Of a stretch of DNA of 64,000 bases, positions 21,821 to 32,512 are shown piece after piece. Numbering within the stretch: the stretch's first letter is position 1; each line of letters begins with the position of its first letter. The notes under the pieces were generated by a model. The model saw nothing but the letters and a program-made list of their open reading frames with translations, had not been told where the DNA came from and ran no database searches. Both the position numbers and the translations under genes were made by a program. Source of the DNA: Ctena decussata (taxonomy: Eukaryota; Mollusca; Bivalvia; Lucinida; Lucinidae); assembly GCA_963989385.1 (NCBI GenBank), contig OZ022510.1, positions 558,501-622,500 of the forward strand. Reading direction: 5' to 3'.

Positions 21821-21955
21821 ATGATTGCAATTAACACTTGATACTTCTACTAATCTGTAGCTGTCTGAATCTTAGATTGCATTTCGACTGCTAATTAGAT
21901 CCGGGACATTGAGATGCTTCTCTAGCTTTGATTTGGCTGGCCGTAAGTGTGTCTC
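21821..21955. repeat. Duplicated segment, mate at 33617-33750
   Basis: ATGATTGCAATTAACACTTG and AGATCCGGGACATTGAGATG with their surroundings are about 90 percent identical to 33617-33750 over roughly 110-130 bp, direct orientation, 12 kb apart. It resembles no other repeat in the window. Confidence 0.7.
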
Positions 21956-22319
21956 GAAATTGTTGTTGATTGTTGACCTTGTCCTTGGATTCACTTAAAC
22001 AAATGAATCTCGACGATAAAAGAAATGTTACAGCATCCGTGTAATAAATCAACTGCAAGAATGGAAGTTAACTCATTCTTGTTCCCTCTTATGTTAACTC
22101 ACAGTAGGTTTGGTCTAAGATGATGCGTCGGCTTAATCCTATGTCTGTTAAACAATGGTCTGGGTGCATGACAAACGATACCGTCGAGACTATCATTGTC
22201 GAACTGTTACTACCCCTTGCTGCTGAGTTAAAAGACCCTTGCACAGACAGAACATTTGCTAGAAGCATTTAGCTATATTCAGTATCTGTATGAAGCAAAC
22301 CCTCAAATGTAAATATATA

Positions 22320-22502
22320 TACAGTCGAACCTGTCTTAAGGGGTCACTGTATTAAGGGGTCACCTGTCTTTAGCAGCCACTTTTTTGGGATCCCTTAGAC
22401 CAAAATACAGTGCAAATGAGCCTGTATTAAGGGGTCACCTGTTTTAAGCAGCCAATTTTTGTGGGTCCCATGGGGTGACCCCTTAAGACAGGTTTGACTG
22501 TA
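22320..22502. mobile_element. Mariner-like MITE, TA target duplication
   Basis: TA then CAGTCGAACCTGTCTTAAG... and inverse ...CTTAAGACAGGTTTGACTG then TA. The interior has repeated AAGGGGTCACCTGT words. Same family as 60090-60270. Confidence 0.8.
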
Positions 22503-22575
22503 CACTACTCAAAAAGTTTAAAGGAACATCTAATATTATTTCCATAGACGGCAGTGCAATGCTGTTCTATTTTAA
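22503..22575. mobile_element. Solo terminal repeat of the CACTGCTCAAAA transposon
   Basis: CACTACTCAAAAAGTTTAAA, then TTTCCATAGACGGCAGTGCA, matches the ends of the element at 43949-44566. No second end is nearby. Confidence 0.55.
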
Positions 22576-23420
22576 GAGTCATTTACCTTTAGCTGTTTTT
22601 GGCTTTTTCGGGTTCTTGCTGCATCGGACATCTCTTTCCTGATGCCCTTGTCTGCCACCTTTCTCGGGACACAGGAGTTAAAGTGGCTCGATAGGGGACG
22701 CTTACGCTCGCGAGTTAATACCTAAGCGTCTCCTATCTGATGTCTGTAGCTAAGGTGTCCCGCGGAATGCGACAGTAAGTGTGGCCTCAGAGAGGGATAC
22801 TCGTTGCCTGCCGAGACCTATCCGTCATCTTTTTTTCAAAATTTTAGGGTTTAGTGACAATGAAGAAGTTGAAATACAGAAACGCGCGTCTGTCGCACTA
22901 AATTTTGTATAGATACGTTTATATTAGAACCACTGGGCCGATATCACTGCTGGTGGACAATTTGTCTCGAGCATTGGGGTCACCACTTGAATACTGATTA
23001 GAACTTACTTTATTCTATTTGATATGTATCTTGTAAAATTTCTAAATCATTCTAAAACAAGGACTGACTTGTCATGGTGACATGAATCTCAGCGGAGTTT
23101 GGCTTCCATTCTTTCGAGTTGATTCGGTTTTTTGCGGGTTCTTGCTGCATCGGACATTTATCGTATTCAAGTCCTTAGTTGGAAATGAACAATGAAATTA
23201 TTTGGCTTCCCATGAAATAGTACTTATTAACCTCACTCTTGGTGAGACATCATTTATCGTTGAAACACTGATAGTTAACTCTCATAAATCTCGCTAACTA
23301 ACTAATCGCAAGCTCATTAAAATTTGTTTTGTCTTAATTCATTTCTTAAATCTGAAAAAAAAAGCTGGCTCTTTAGAAAATAGTTAAGTTAGAAAAACGC
23401 AGATCGCCTACAAAATAAAT
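22576..23420. other. No gene; short hairpin and duplicated words
   Basis: ATAGGGGACGCTTACG (22692) pairs with CTAAGCGTCTCCTAT (22722). GGGTTCTTGCTGCATCGGAC occurs at about 22611 and again at about 23137. Confidence 0.45.
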
Positions 23421-23690
23421 CTATTCGAAACACAGTTTCTGATGGCAGCAGCGTGCAATTTTGTAATTAGAAGGCAACAGAAATGAGCGTGCAATGCAAC
23501 AAAATAAAATGCAGAGAGGTTGTTTAATTGGTATTTTGTGAGTTCTGCAGGAAATATGTCGAATACAAATTGTTCTCATTAGGCCTACACATTTATTGCG
23601 TGCTTTACAATTGAAGTTTATGATCTTAGAACCAAAATGACTCGCATTCAGTTTGTCTATCGTGTACATGACACAATTCAGAACCTTTAT
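23421..23690. repeat. Diverged mate of 2320-2490
   Basis: GCAGCAGCGTGCAATTTTGT, AATGAGCGTGCAATG and AGAGAGGTTGTTTAATTGG parallel 2355-2445. Confidence 0.45.
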
Positions 23691-23909
23691 TCGGTCAAAT
23701 TTTAGAAGAATCTTTACAATTTAACACTGATGGCGCTAAGAAGATTATCCAGTGTTACAGTACTAAATAATATTTGATGATTTGTCTCCACTAAATCATT
23801 TAGTAAATTAAAGTGTCTGTTTCATGAAATGATATATATATCGAAGTTTGTTTTATAAGAACACATCGAGCTCTAGGCATTTTCTATTATTTTTAGAAAA
23901 AAAAAAAAC

Positions 23910-24220
23910 GCAAGCTGCCTATTCGTCCTTAAGTTTGAGATCAGATTATATATTCTGAAAAATCTGAAATTTTAAATTGGTTTAGGCTCTTATTCTAGAA
24001 CATCGTCTTTTATATTATTTGAACCCATTTTGTTACTTGTCAGTCTTTGAATCGACTGCCCACATAGAATAAAGGAATTTCAGTATGCTTTTCTCTGGTT
24101 TTGTCACCAGATATTGTCAGGGTCACTGATGAGGCTTTATTAGCCGAAACTACGAAGGCTGGGCCATGTTCCTTTTTCTGAACGTATTCTCTCCTCTTGA
24201 AGAAACTCTTTAAGTTTTAA
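23910..24220 (+). repeat. Hammerhead-related repeat R, plus-strand copy
   Basis: Inverse orientation of 6840-7240 and 43555-43800. Contains a near-complete hammerhead at 24119-24175: GGGTCA, CTGATGA (24126-24132), stem-loop GGCT-TTATT-AGCC, GAAAC (24146-24150), then ACGAAGGC where a GT-plus-A/C triplet is expected. The lost U of the cleavage triplet should prevent activity. Confidence 0.65.
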
Positions 24221-24245
24221 TGCCAATGCAAGAGTTGCAGCAAAA

Positions 24246-24875
24246 TACGAGGGCTGATCAAAAATACGTGGACTATTGCTGTAGCAGTAAGGGCAATGCA
24301 GTTATAGTAATTTTTCTGATACCGCAGAAAAGTTCGATCTTTTAGCTTTGTAATGTGAAGTTTTGATGAAATTTCAATGAAAATCAAGTATTTTCTTTCA
24401 TTTTATATTAGGTAGGTACAGCTACAGCGGAGCACCACATTAATGACGTTTGACGTTTTGTCCCGTTTTAACATTGTTAGGGTTCTTTTGTTTCTCTGTG
24501 TTCAAAAACTAACACCCTTTTTGCAGATTTTCATGATTTCGACCAATTTTAGACTTATCTGCACGCAATATGATTGTTTTCAAGAATTTTATAGCATACT
24601 CTTCTCATATTTATTGGTTTATAAATCCAAGCCAAACTTTTGCTTTCAGCATCGTTTCCAAGACTTTTGCGGTGTATGTCTAAATGCTGGTCTACAACCC
24701 TCAAATCAGTGCCAGCATCAGACAAAACTAACACACAAGGATCAAATAATATTAAACTTGATCATTTAAAACATTTCTTTGATTCTGCACCCATTTTTCA
24801 TACAATTATATGCAAAACCTGGAACTTGCATTAAAAACATGGTATAATGGTTGACGTCATTTTGTCGCCCTTGTA
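24246..24875. mobile_element. Mariner-like non-autonomous element
   Basis: The left end TACGAGGGCTGATCAAAAAT and the inverse right end, which reads TACAAGGGCGACAAAATGAC on the minus strand, form imperfect terminal repeats starting at TA dinucleotides. ACGAGGG...TCAAAAA ends are typical of mariner/Tc1 elements. No transposase; the 108-codon ORF inside has no recognisable motif. Confidence 0.5.
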
Positions 24876-25269
24876 TGATCCACAGACCATATTTTACGCT
24901 GCTTATGCAATCATAACAATTGTTGACGGCAATAATTTCCTCATACTAGGAAAAAGCGGAAACCATAACGAAATAGCATACCAAATGCCAAGCATTTTAC
25001 TCTACTGCAAATATTAGACATAACCAGAGATAAAACAAACAATTCTAAATAATGAGGCAAATTTTTACCGTGCTCCACAGAACCGTCATAAGGTTAATAT
25101 GACGACCCATATAGACAACATCCGACGTTACACTGGTAAATTATATACATCACTGGATAAAGGAAAGATGAATCTATATTTTTTGCAAATTTAATGAAAT
25201 TACCATCAAAAATAACATTTCTACAGCAAAAGTCCTCATATTTTTTATCATCCCTCGTAATAATGATAA
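24876..25269. other. Nothing recognised
   Basis: AT-rich, ending in an (AAT)n and A-rich tract (25262-25290). Confidence 0.4.
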
Positions 25270-25289
25270 TAATAATAAAAAAAAAAAAC

Positions 25290-25575
25290 ATAACAGAGGC
25301 ACCGCCTTGGAACGGTCAGTAATAATTCTACTTTACAATAAAGTCAAGTTGGTATTTAATCCTTATTCGTATGTTTGTTGTGATGATCACTGATGAAGTA
25401 CTTGTAGAAGTCCTTCAAACTGACCAAATATCTTGATAAGATAACATCCACGTTAGAACCAATGACCGGGATTACGCGCATATAAAACCGGTTTAAGCTC
25501 CCCCGCCCCATCCAAGTAATTTATCAATTAGTCTGACCGTTTGCATTCAGTGCTTCTGTTGTCGTTCACAATTAT
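25290..25575. repeat. Family A fragments
   Basis: AGGCACCGCCTTGGAACGGT (25297, plus orientation) and TTTAAGCTCCCCCGCCCCAT with TCTGACCGTTTGCATTCAGT (25489-25560, minus orientation) are family A ends. Confidence 0.5.
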
Positions 25576-25803
25576 TGCCATTATTTGTCAACTTTCTATT
25601 AGTCTTTGACCTTATGTACGTTCAGATTAGTCCACAGCCGTCTGCTGTGGAAGATCCCTTGTGTTTTGCTTGTCTAGTTTTACTTTGCATACTGCTTCAT
25701 AAATTTGCTTTCCCGTTTTACAGTATGTTTAGGGCAGGATCTAGAAATCGATTGTTTTGCTTCATTATAAGTGGCTTCTTATTTACTGGTGCAAATACAA
25801 ACT

Positions 25804-26180
25804 AAGTAAAAAGATAAGCAATGATCAGGAAATAATATAATCAAATCCCCCATCCCGCTCTGAAAACCAACAGGAAAAGAATGACACAAAAAGTCCTCGA
25901 AATACACGCATGGTAAACCGAATGAGCACCTCTTTCCCAAATGGGTGGTCATTCAGCTAGCCTTATTCAAACAGTAGCAACATCTAATTTACCTATTTTT
26001 ATTTTACATTACAAAACAAAAACTGAAAGCGGAATGGGTAGCTATTCAGGTGACCAGACTGCTAGTGCTAGAGACCATAGACAGGCGGACAAAACAACAT
26101 GTAACACTGAGGAACCACAACAGAAGCGCCGCCTTGGAACGATTAGCAAAAGATTACTGGTATATGGGTGGGGGCTTTAG
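25804..26180 (+). repeat. Dispersed repeat family A, complete plus-strand copy
   Basis: AAGTAAAAAGATAAGCAATG, CTCTTTCCCAAATGGGTGG, CAACATCTAATTTACC, GGGTAGCTATTCAGGTGACC, AACCACAACAGAAGCGCCGC and TTACTGGTATATGGGTGGG are in order. Best plus-strand reference copy. Confidence 0.7.
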
Positions 26181-27380
26181 CTAAATAAAATCATCAGTTG
26201 AACCCCAAATAACCAAGTAACAGACAAGGCAAGCTCCGGCCCCAACTAACTTTTTGTCGTGCTCATCATTTAACTCTGGCTAACAATGGAGTTTGATTTC
26301 GCCAAAAGTACTTTGCCTTATTTTATCATAGCGATCAATTTGATTAGGCGGGCTGTAAGCCCGTCTATAGCTACGAGTGGCAAAACGGTTTTGCGGAGGT
26401 CTTAACATATCTCTAGTTTTTGTAAGCCTACGCTACGTGCTCTACATTTTGAAACAGAGAAAATAGTTCTGACATTTCTGTATAGTTTCTAAAATCCAGC
26501 CCATTGAACAAGGCAGAATGATTCGTCATAATCAATGTTGATTTATTCAAATTGAAAAATGCTATAGTTTGCGACTTAAATCGATGTTTATCCCAGCGAT
26601 CAACGCGTATAAATACATTACGTAAATTAATCGCCGATGGGTGAGTACAAGTTGGCTTCTTTAAAAAGAATCCAAAGCATTGGACGGACGCTCGGCGCCC
26701 CGTTACTGCGGCTAATGATTCGTTCCGCTGAGGTGCGGGGACAACGTCGATAGGAGAATTGAAATACTACTACTAATGAATCCAAAGCAAAAATCTGCTG
26801 TGCTGTGCAATGCATAGTTGAAGCTGACGTGTCAGTAAGGATGAGATTATTAGGTTGTGGCCACTAGGCAGTGTTTTTTGTCTGACTAATGTAACTGAAC
26901 AAGAAAAAGACAGCAATCATCATTTTATATCTTACAGATGACGGAAGTTAAAAGTGAGCTTTTGCAGATGAATGCAATAGATATTTATTCTTTTGCAGAG
27001 TGACTGCAGTCAGCATTTAACCAGTTTAGACAGACTACGGTCGCTCTTTTATCGTTAGGAGTCAGTGACGAGTCTTTCGTGGTCCGCCAGGAGTATTCCG
27101 CTACGCTATATACAGTAAAAAGCTTGCCTAACGGCATTTCCTGGTTAATTTGAAACAAGTGTAGAAAACCGAGAACATGCAGTCAAGACAACTTAAATTG
27201 ACGCACTAAATGCCAACAAAGCACTTCATAAGTGTTGCTGTACTGCTGTTTACCTATTAAGCGGCTATTTCCAGACCAAGGCACAGTGGTCCAGCCTAAA
27301 TGACCCATTGGCAAACACACACAAGAGTCAGACTCCAATATAACTCAGTCTGTCAAATGTCAGCATTTTTTGGATAATAA
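26181..27380. other. No gene recognised
   Basis: A small hairpin GGCGGGCTGTAAGCCCGTC lies at 26347. CCGAATAACCAAG-type words (26205) recur near 28685. No ORF is supported. Confidence 0.45.
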
Positions 27381-27668
27381 GTTATCCTGTATTTCTTCCT
27401 AATGCTCACCTTGCGGTTTGTGGAGCCCATGAATAAAAAAATGGGTGAATGCACATGCCTGCATCCTTGCTACTATAAAGAATATCATACTTCATTTTCA
27501 ACAGTACAGCTATTAAATGGAGACTCTGACAATGTCGTCAAAATCAATTGCTGGCGAAATTTGCAATGGAGCACCGTCTACAGTCGAGAAGAAGTTTGCC
27601 TCCTATATGATTCAAACCTTGACCGTGTTACGGTTGAGGAGATAAGGCAACATTCATTGAACAAGTGA
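27381..27668 (+). pseudogene. Possible DEG/ENaC (amiloride-sensitive) channel fragment
   Basis: An open stretch reads FVEPMNKKMGECTCLHPCYY followed by KEYHTSFSTVQL, then NVVKINCWRNLQWSTVYSRE, to a stop at 27666. The C-x-C-x-x-P-C-x4-Y-x4-S pattern preceded by a VEP-like stretch is the end of the cysteine-rich extracellular domain of DEG/ENaC sodium channels. The KIN-W-x-NL-x-W-x-T stretch sits where those channels have the last beta strand before the second membrane helix. No membrane helix follows, and the expected GxS region is missing, so this is a decayed exon or pseudogene, or a chance resemblance. No splice acceptor is evident; the frame is open from 27381. Confidence 0.4.
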
Positions 27669-28159
27669 CAGGGATGAAGGAAAGTGCCAGCACCATTTCT
27701 TCCATCCATTCAATTCAAAACTGAAACCAATCCAATAGCACCCCTATTGTATAAAAACAACACTTTTTAGGACCATTTTTTCTTTGCTTAACAAAATTTG
27801 TGATTTCTGGTATTCAATAAAATAATCTAAATATTTGACAAAACCCTACTGTTTTCAAAACGGATTTTATCTAAATTTCATCTCGAAGAGCTAGCTTATT
27901 ATTATGGAATGGTGTGCTTCTGTCATCATCCATCATATGTCTGTGCGTTAACATTTTCGAAACGTCTCCTCTAAACAATTTGAATAGAATGTCCGCCTTT
28001 CAGTACTTTCAGTACTTTGATTTTTATATCGTCGCTATGGTGCATTGGTTGAGTTAGGTAGCCATTGTGCGAACTGAACCTTTTTATGTATTTTTGTATA
28101 ATGAATTACATCGGGACCAGGATGAAGTTTATCGACAGTAAAAATATATATGTAAATAT
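27669..28159. other. Nothing recognised
   Basis: AT-rich, no feature. Confidence 0.45.
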
Positions 28160-28530
28160 CCCGGTCGTCTATGCTGCTGACCGTTCTAAGGCGGCAGCCA
28201 CGATGTTATTCTAAATTCTATGTTGGACAATGGTTTTCATCATGAGGCGGTTTATGTCTTTGAGGCTTCTTTTGTTCTTTGTCCTCGTTTCTGTCGCTTG
28301 GGGAAGAGGTAATTGGTCTTTTTCTGCTTCTTGTGCATTTGTTTTGTTTTTGCGCATGTGTGTTTGTCCTTTTTCTCCCACTATTGGTGTTGTGGGTTGG
28401 TTGCGGTTTGTGGCATAACCTGGACCTTTCTATTAAATTTTTTAACTAGTTTGGCTGGATCCAAACCCTTGTCCTATGCTTTTGCGGTGATTCGAAGGAT
28501 TTACTTAGCTGTTTGGTCCGCATGAATGTT
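28160..28530 (-). repeat. Family A, degenerate copy
   Basis: CTGCTGACCGTTCTAAGGCG and CAGCCACGATGTTATTCTAA are family-like. The 62-codon ORF at 28230 that looks like a signal peptide lies in this repeat and is not supported as a gene. Confidence 0.45.
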
Positions 28531-29039
28531 TCCTCACCGATCAATAACAGGAAAGAAACAAATGATGAATAAGTGATGAGAACTTGACAGGAACAACGTA
28601 TTGCGATACCTGGAAATTACTGGACAGGTGTGTCGAACAACTCGACTAAAATACCGGAGCTAAACAAAATCATTATTGAACCCCGAATAACCAAGCAACG
28701 GACAAAGCGACCTCCGGCCCCAACTAACTAAACTAAATAGCTTTATGTCGGGCTCATCATTGAGTTTGATGCCAAAGCTACCTGCATGCAATTACGGAGG
28801 AAAGCAAAATTATTTTCCATGATTGGGTTTACCACTAAACATGCAGACTGCTTCATCAAATCCATTGTACATCTTCGACAGCCTCAAATGACCAAGAAAA
28901 ACAAACTTGAGGCGCCCTTGAAATAACCCCGACCAATTTCTCTTGAACATGGAAATGTCATGATACTTGTAATTGAAAATCGCTTACTAGACAGTCAGTC
29001 TGTCCGACATTGAAATTATTATACTCTCTAGGTTTAGTT
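28531..29039. other. Nothing recognised
   Basis: Only the short words shared with 26200 noted above. Confidence 0.4.
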
Positions 29040-29160
29040 ATCAGTGATGTTCAAATACAGACAGAGCCTGTAATAAGCAATTTACCTGTAATTCAGCAAT
29101 AAAGACAAGTGCTGTAGACATTTTATTTTATTTCAGTCGAGTCGTTAAAGAATTGATATT
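29040..29160. repeat. Segmental duplication block, copy 3, first part
   Basis: CCTGTAATAAGCAATTTACC, AGCAATAAAGACAAGTGCTG and CAGTCGAGTCGTTAAAGAAT match 9868-9950 and 14797-14880. Confidence 0.65.
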
Positions 29161-30660
29161 TAGCCATGTGTGTTACGCAGAAGGTTTTACACTCGGTCGA
29201 CACGGGTGTAGAGCCTTATGCGTCGCCAGGACGGCGGAGGGTGACTTCCGGTTAAAGGGTTATCTACCAGTGTATTACACTAACAAGGAAACTCTAACAA
29301 CGTTAGAAGTTTTGACGTTTATATATAATGTAAATTCTATATACAACAATACAATTTACAACTGTCACAATTACAATAATATACAACACATATTAGTTCA
29401 TGTCGCTGGCCCAAGTAAGGTGTTTGTTTCAAATCTGTAATCGATTTGCGTACAATACGCAAATAGATTACCGTCTGACGTCAACACCGTACTCGGCTCA
29501 GCGCCATGAACTAAAGGAAAACACAAAGGACAAAAAACGTTAGTTTGAGCTCATACAAAAAAAAACAAGGCCTTATGTTGGTAGACTTCACTTTGTCGTT
29601 CCCTGGATCATGTCATGGGCCAGTCCATATATCATGAGGAACACCAACTAATATTAACACGTGCACGATTATATACTGGTCGCTCCCTGGATCGTACCAG
29701 GGACCAGTCTATATATATTAACACACTTTAGTGGACGAACACTGTCCCACACTTGATGTGACCTTCAGATCTTATCACAGAATCTGGCAAAACTGTGCTA
29801 ACCACTTCCGCCTACATTTTGTGCTTCCCGCCTCTGCTTAGGAACCATGCACAAACGGCGTTGTAACTGCCTCTACCCGGGTTGGTATTAACCTGGAGAC
29901 GTATATCGAATCTCCAGGTGAGACGTGGCTCTAAGCCCTAACAGCTGACTGCCGGACTTGATGTGCCTAAAAATAACGAACTTACACTTAATACATTGTA
30001 ACTACATAATAACAATACGTAAGACTTGGGCCTGTCTTGGAAATACCATACAACGCCCTCGGCGAATGCCGAGCATAACGTGCACACGCCAGCCGTGTCA
30101 CTAGACACGACTCGCGCTCACGATGTAAAGCCAAAATTGTGCTTACCACTTCCGCCAATGAAGAAACGTAGATCCTACCACGCATGCGCGTCGAAGGATC
30201 TGACGCCAAACATTGACAAGAAGTATACTGACGTCAACAGGCATTACCATGACATACCCCACATAAAACATGAATAATCTAAACAATGACTTATTTACAT
30301 TAAATTGATTGACCAAAATCTAACTCGCATATGTATTAATTCATTTCTTTAAACTAAGCGTAATACCATTTGCCATAGAATATAATAGCTGAATAAGCGT
30401 TTCTCACACATTTGGGATCATAACGTTTGATCTGACATCATGGCATCAATGATGTTATATCATATGACGCCGTCTAATGAAGGCAAATCAAACGCATGAT
30501 GACCAAATGTTACCATTATAACTTATGGAAAAAACCCTTAATGCGGTGCATGCTATGGCGTCAATTGACGTCACGAGTATATAAATTAGTTCCATTACAA
30601 ATCAATCTACTTCTATAGGCTACGTATACGTGAAACTAATATAAAAAGTACTGACGTCGC

Positions 30661-30743
30661 AATAACATGAATGCAACTGACGTCACATGAATAACATGAA
30701 TGCAACTGACGTCACATGAATAACATGAATGCAACTGACGTCA
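30661..30743. repeat. 29-bp minisatellite, each unit with a perfect CRE
   Basis: Three near-identical 29-bp units (starts 30661, 30690, 30719), each holding the palindrome TGACGTCA (30678, 30707, 30736), the binding site of CREB/ATF-type bZIP factors. More GACGTC words lie within 200 bp (30565, 30651, 30748). Regulatory function is inference only. Confidence 0.8.
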
Positions 30744-31099
30744 CTGGACGTCAAATAGACGCACACCATTGCAACCAACATCAGTGATATAAACTATTTC
30801 CGTAATTTACAAAACTTCCTAATATACAAATACCATGTGCAGCATGGTCAGTATAAACAAAATTGGTCGACATATGCACAGCCTGATCACTGTCAACAAA
30901 ATCAAATCAGTCGACACATATAATCATACCATATCAATCAGAAGTCACATTTTTCATTCTTAGCCAAACTATTCTAAACAAATATAATAAGATCTTACCG
31001 TTCTGGTCTAAACTCAGAATCTGGGCACACAACAATATAACATCCTCAGTATAAGAATCAAACAGCCACGTCTAACTTTTCAATAAAAGATAGGCGTAT

Positions 31100-31255
31100 A
31101 AATAGTATGCGTCTCACATTTAAATCATGGGACTCGAATATAAGCGTGGAGGTACTCACATTAAAATCATGCAACACGCTGTCCACAATCAAAAGACTAG
31201 TGCAGGTATTCACCTTAAAATCATGCAATACGCTGTCCACGAGAGGTATTCACAA
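31100..31255. repeat. Minisatellite, period about 54 bp, degenerate
   Basis: GGTACTCACATTAAAATCAT (31151) and GGTATTCACCTTAAAATCAT (31205) begin similar units containing ATGCAAYACGCTGTCCAC. A weaker unit precedes at 31109. Confidence 0.7.
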
Positions 31256-31550
31256 ACAACCCATGCATAACGTAGTCACAATTTCCGTAAACGTTTTATT
31301 ACCACAGTTACCCTAAAAACTGTAGCCTTACTGATTGAAAGGATTAAAATAATCTCGACCACATAGTGGACGATTAGATCCATTTCGTAACAATGTGCTG
31401 TCCAGTTGCATACTCGGACAGGTTGTACACAGGTATGTCAGCAATGAGCGATCGCTCTTGTATTTATTGACTTTTTCAACTAGCCCTGTCGACACTGACA
31501 ATGTCCGTGCAGTCTGGACAGGGCATACGCAGTGCAATTAAGATCTAGGG

Positions 31551-31745
31551 ACACATCTTGTCGAAAGGTATTTAATCTAAACATCTAAAACATCTAATGT
31601 TCATTCTGGGGAAAAGTGTTTGATATTGTAAGACATAATAATAGGAATTAGATTCTTCTGTGACTAACACTATCAACTATAAAGGTAATAACGGAATAAT
31701 ATCTCTCAATAGAGACATATTGTAAAATAATTTAATTTCTTCATG
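31551..31745. repeat. Segmental duplication block, copy 3, second part
   Basis: AATGTTCATTCTGGGGAAAA, TATTGTAAGACATAATAATA and TCTCTCAATAGAGACATATT match 10180-10290 (CTTATGTGCATTCTGGGAGA, GTCTTAGACATAATTAAATA). Confidence 0.55.
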
Positions 31746-31756
31746 GAAACCCAAAT

Positions 31757-31965
31757 GAGCCGCGACACGAGAAAACCAACAAAGTGGTTGTGCGCCAAGC
31801 GCAGATTCAGATCAGACTGGGCATTCGCCCAGTCTGATCAGAGTCTTCGCTGTCCGCATGAAGGTAGTTTAGACCCTTAGCTACCATTTAAGGGTTTACC
31901 GTAGTGTCTGATCAGACAAGGCAGATGTCCAGGCTGATCTGAGTCTGTGTACTGGCGAATAGGAC
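31757..31965. mobile_element. GAGCC foldback MITE, copy 3, right end truncated
   Basis: Starts GAGCCGCGACACGAGAAAAC and is complete to GCTGATCTGAGTCTG, then diverges at about 31965 before the closing arm. Confidence 0.8.
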
Positions 31966-32512
31966 TTCAGCAAAATTCGTTATTGTTAGTATATTTACGT
32001 TGTACATCGTTGGAGGTGTTCGTATGGATGCGTTTGTGAGCTTTTGTGTCCGTTGCAATTAGTACTATTTGCGTATTGTAGCGAATTGAATCCGACGCAT
32101 GAAAGCAAATTATAAGGATAAGTTAACGTTCAGAAAACGAACGGTATACGCTTGCATACGAATAAATACGAAGGGTAACTACGACAAACGAATCCATGCG
32201 AGTCATAGCGCTCTTAAATGTTTTAGTAGTTTTGAGTACTTCAAAATTTTGTGCAGACATATGCCTGTAGCTCATATATAAAGGAGGTGGTTAGTTTCAA
32301 GGTAATGAGTTATTCCTTCGTCACAAAGGAAAATATACAACGCCTGATACTGTATGTTGCTGCTATGGCCCATCAAGAAGTCTTTAGCAGTCAGAGTCTT
32401 TTCCACAGTGTTCACTGTCAAGTTCCAGGCCCACCTACTTCTCAAAAGATTGGGTAGGGGACCTTTGGGCAGACTGCTGTATATCACCGCCACTGACATA
32501 AAATTGTAAAAC
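31966..32512. other. No gene recognised
   Basis: ORFs here (32099, 32251 and the 140-codon minus ORF 32272-32694) have no recognisable domain; the longest overlaps the pearl-like element F and is not supported. Confidence 0.45.

Larger units (their letters stand above)
29161..31550. other. 2.4-kb insert splitting duplication copy 3
   Basis: GC-richer than its surroundings, not present in copies 1 and 2, so probably inserted. It contains a repeated AACTGTGCTAACCACTTCCG / AATTGTGCTTACCACTTCCG pair (29790 and 30133), CCCTGGATC motifs (29600, 29690), a CRE minisatellite (30661) and a 54-bp minisatellite (31100). No transposase, integrase or reverse transcriptase could be read; short ORFs at 29153, 30026 and 31328 have no recognisable domain. 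Nature unknown; perhaps a decayed LTR or YR element. Confidence 0.5.

Noticed and set aside
28230..28418. Secreted peptide gene with signal-like N-terminus
   Set aside because: Lies inside a degenerate family A repeat; the hydrophobic run follows from its T-rich sequence.
30661..30743. CRISPR array
   Set aside because: Three contiguous 29-bp units without spacers in an animal genome; a minisatellite.
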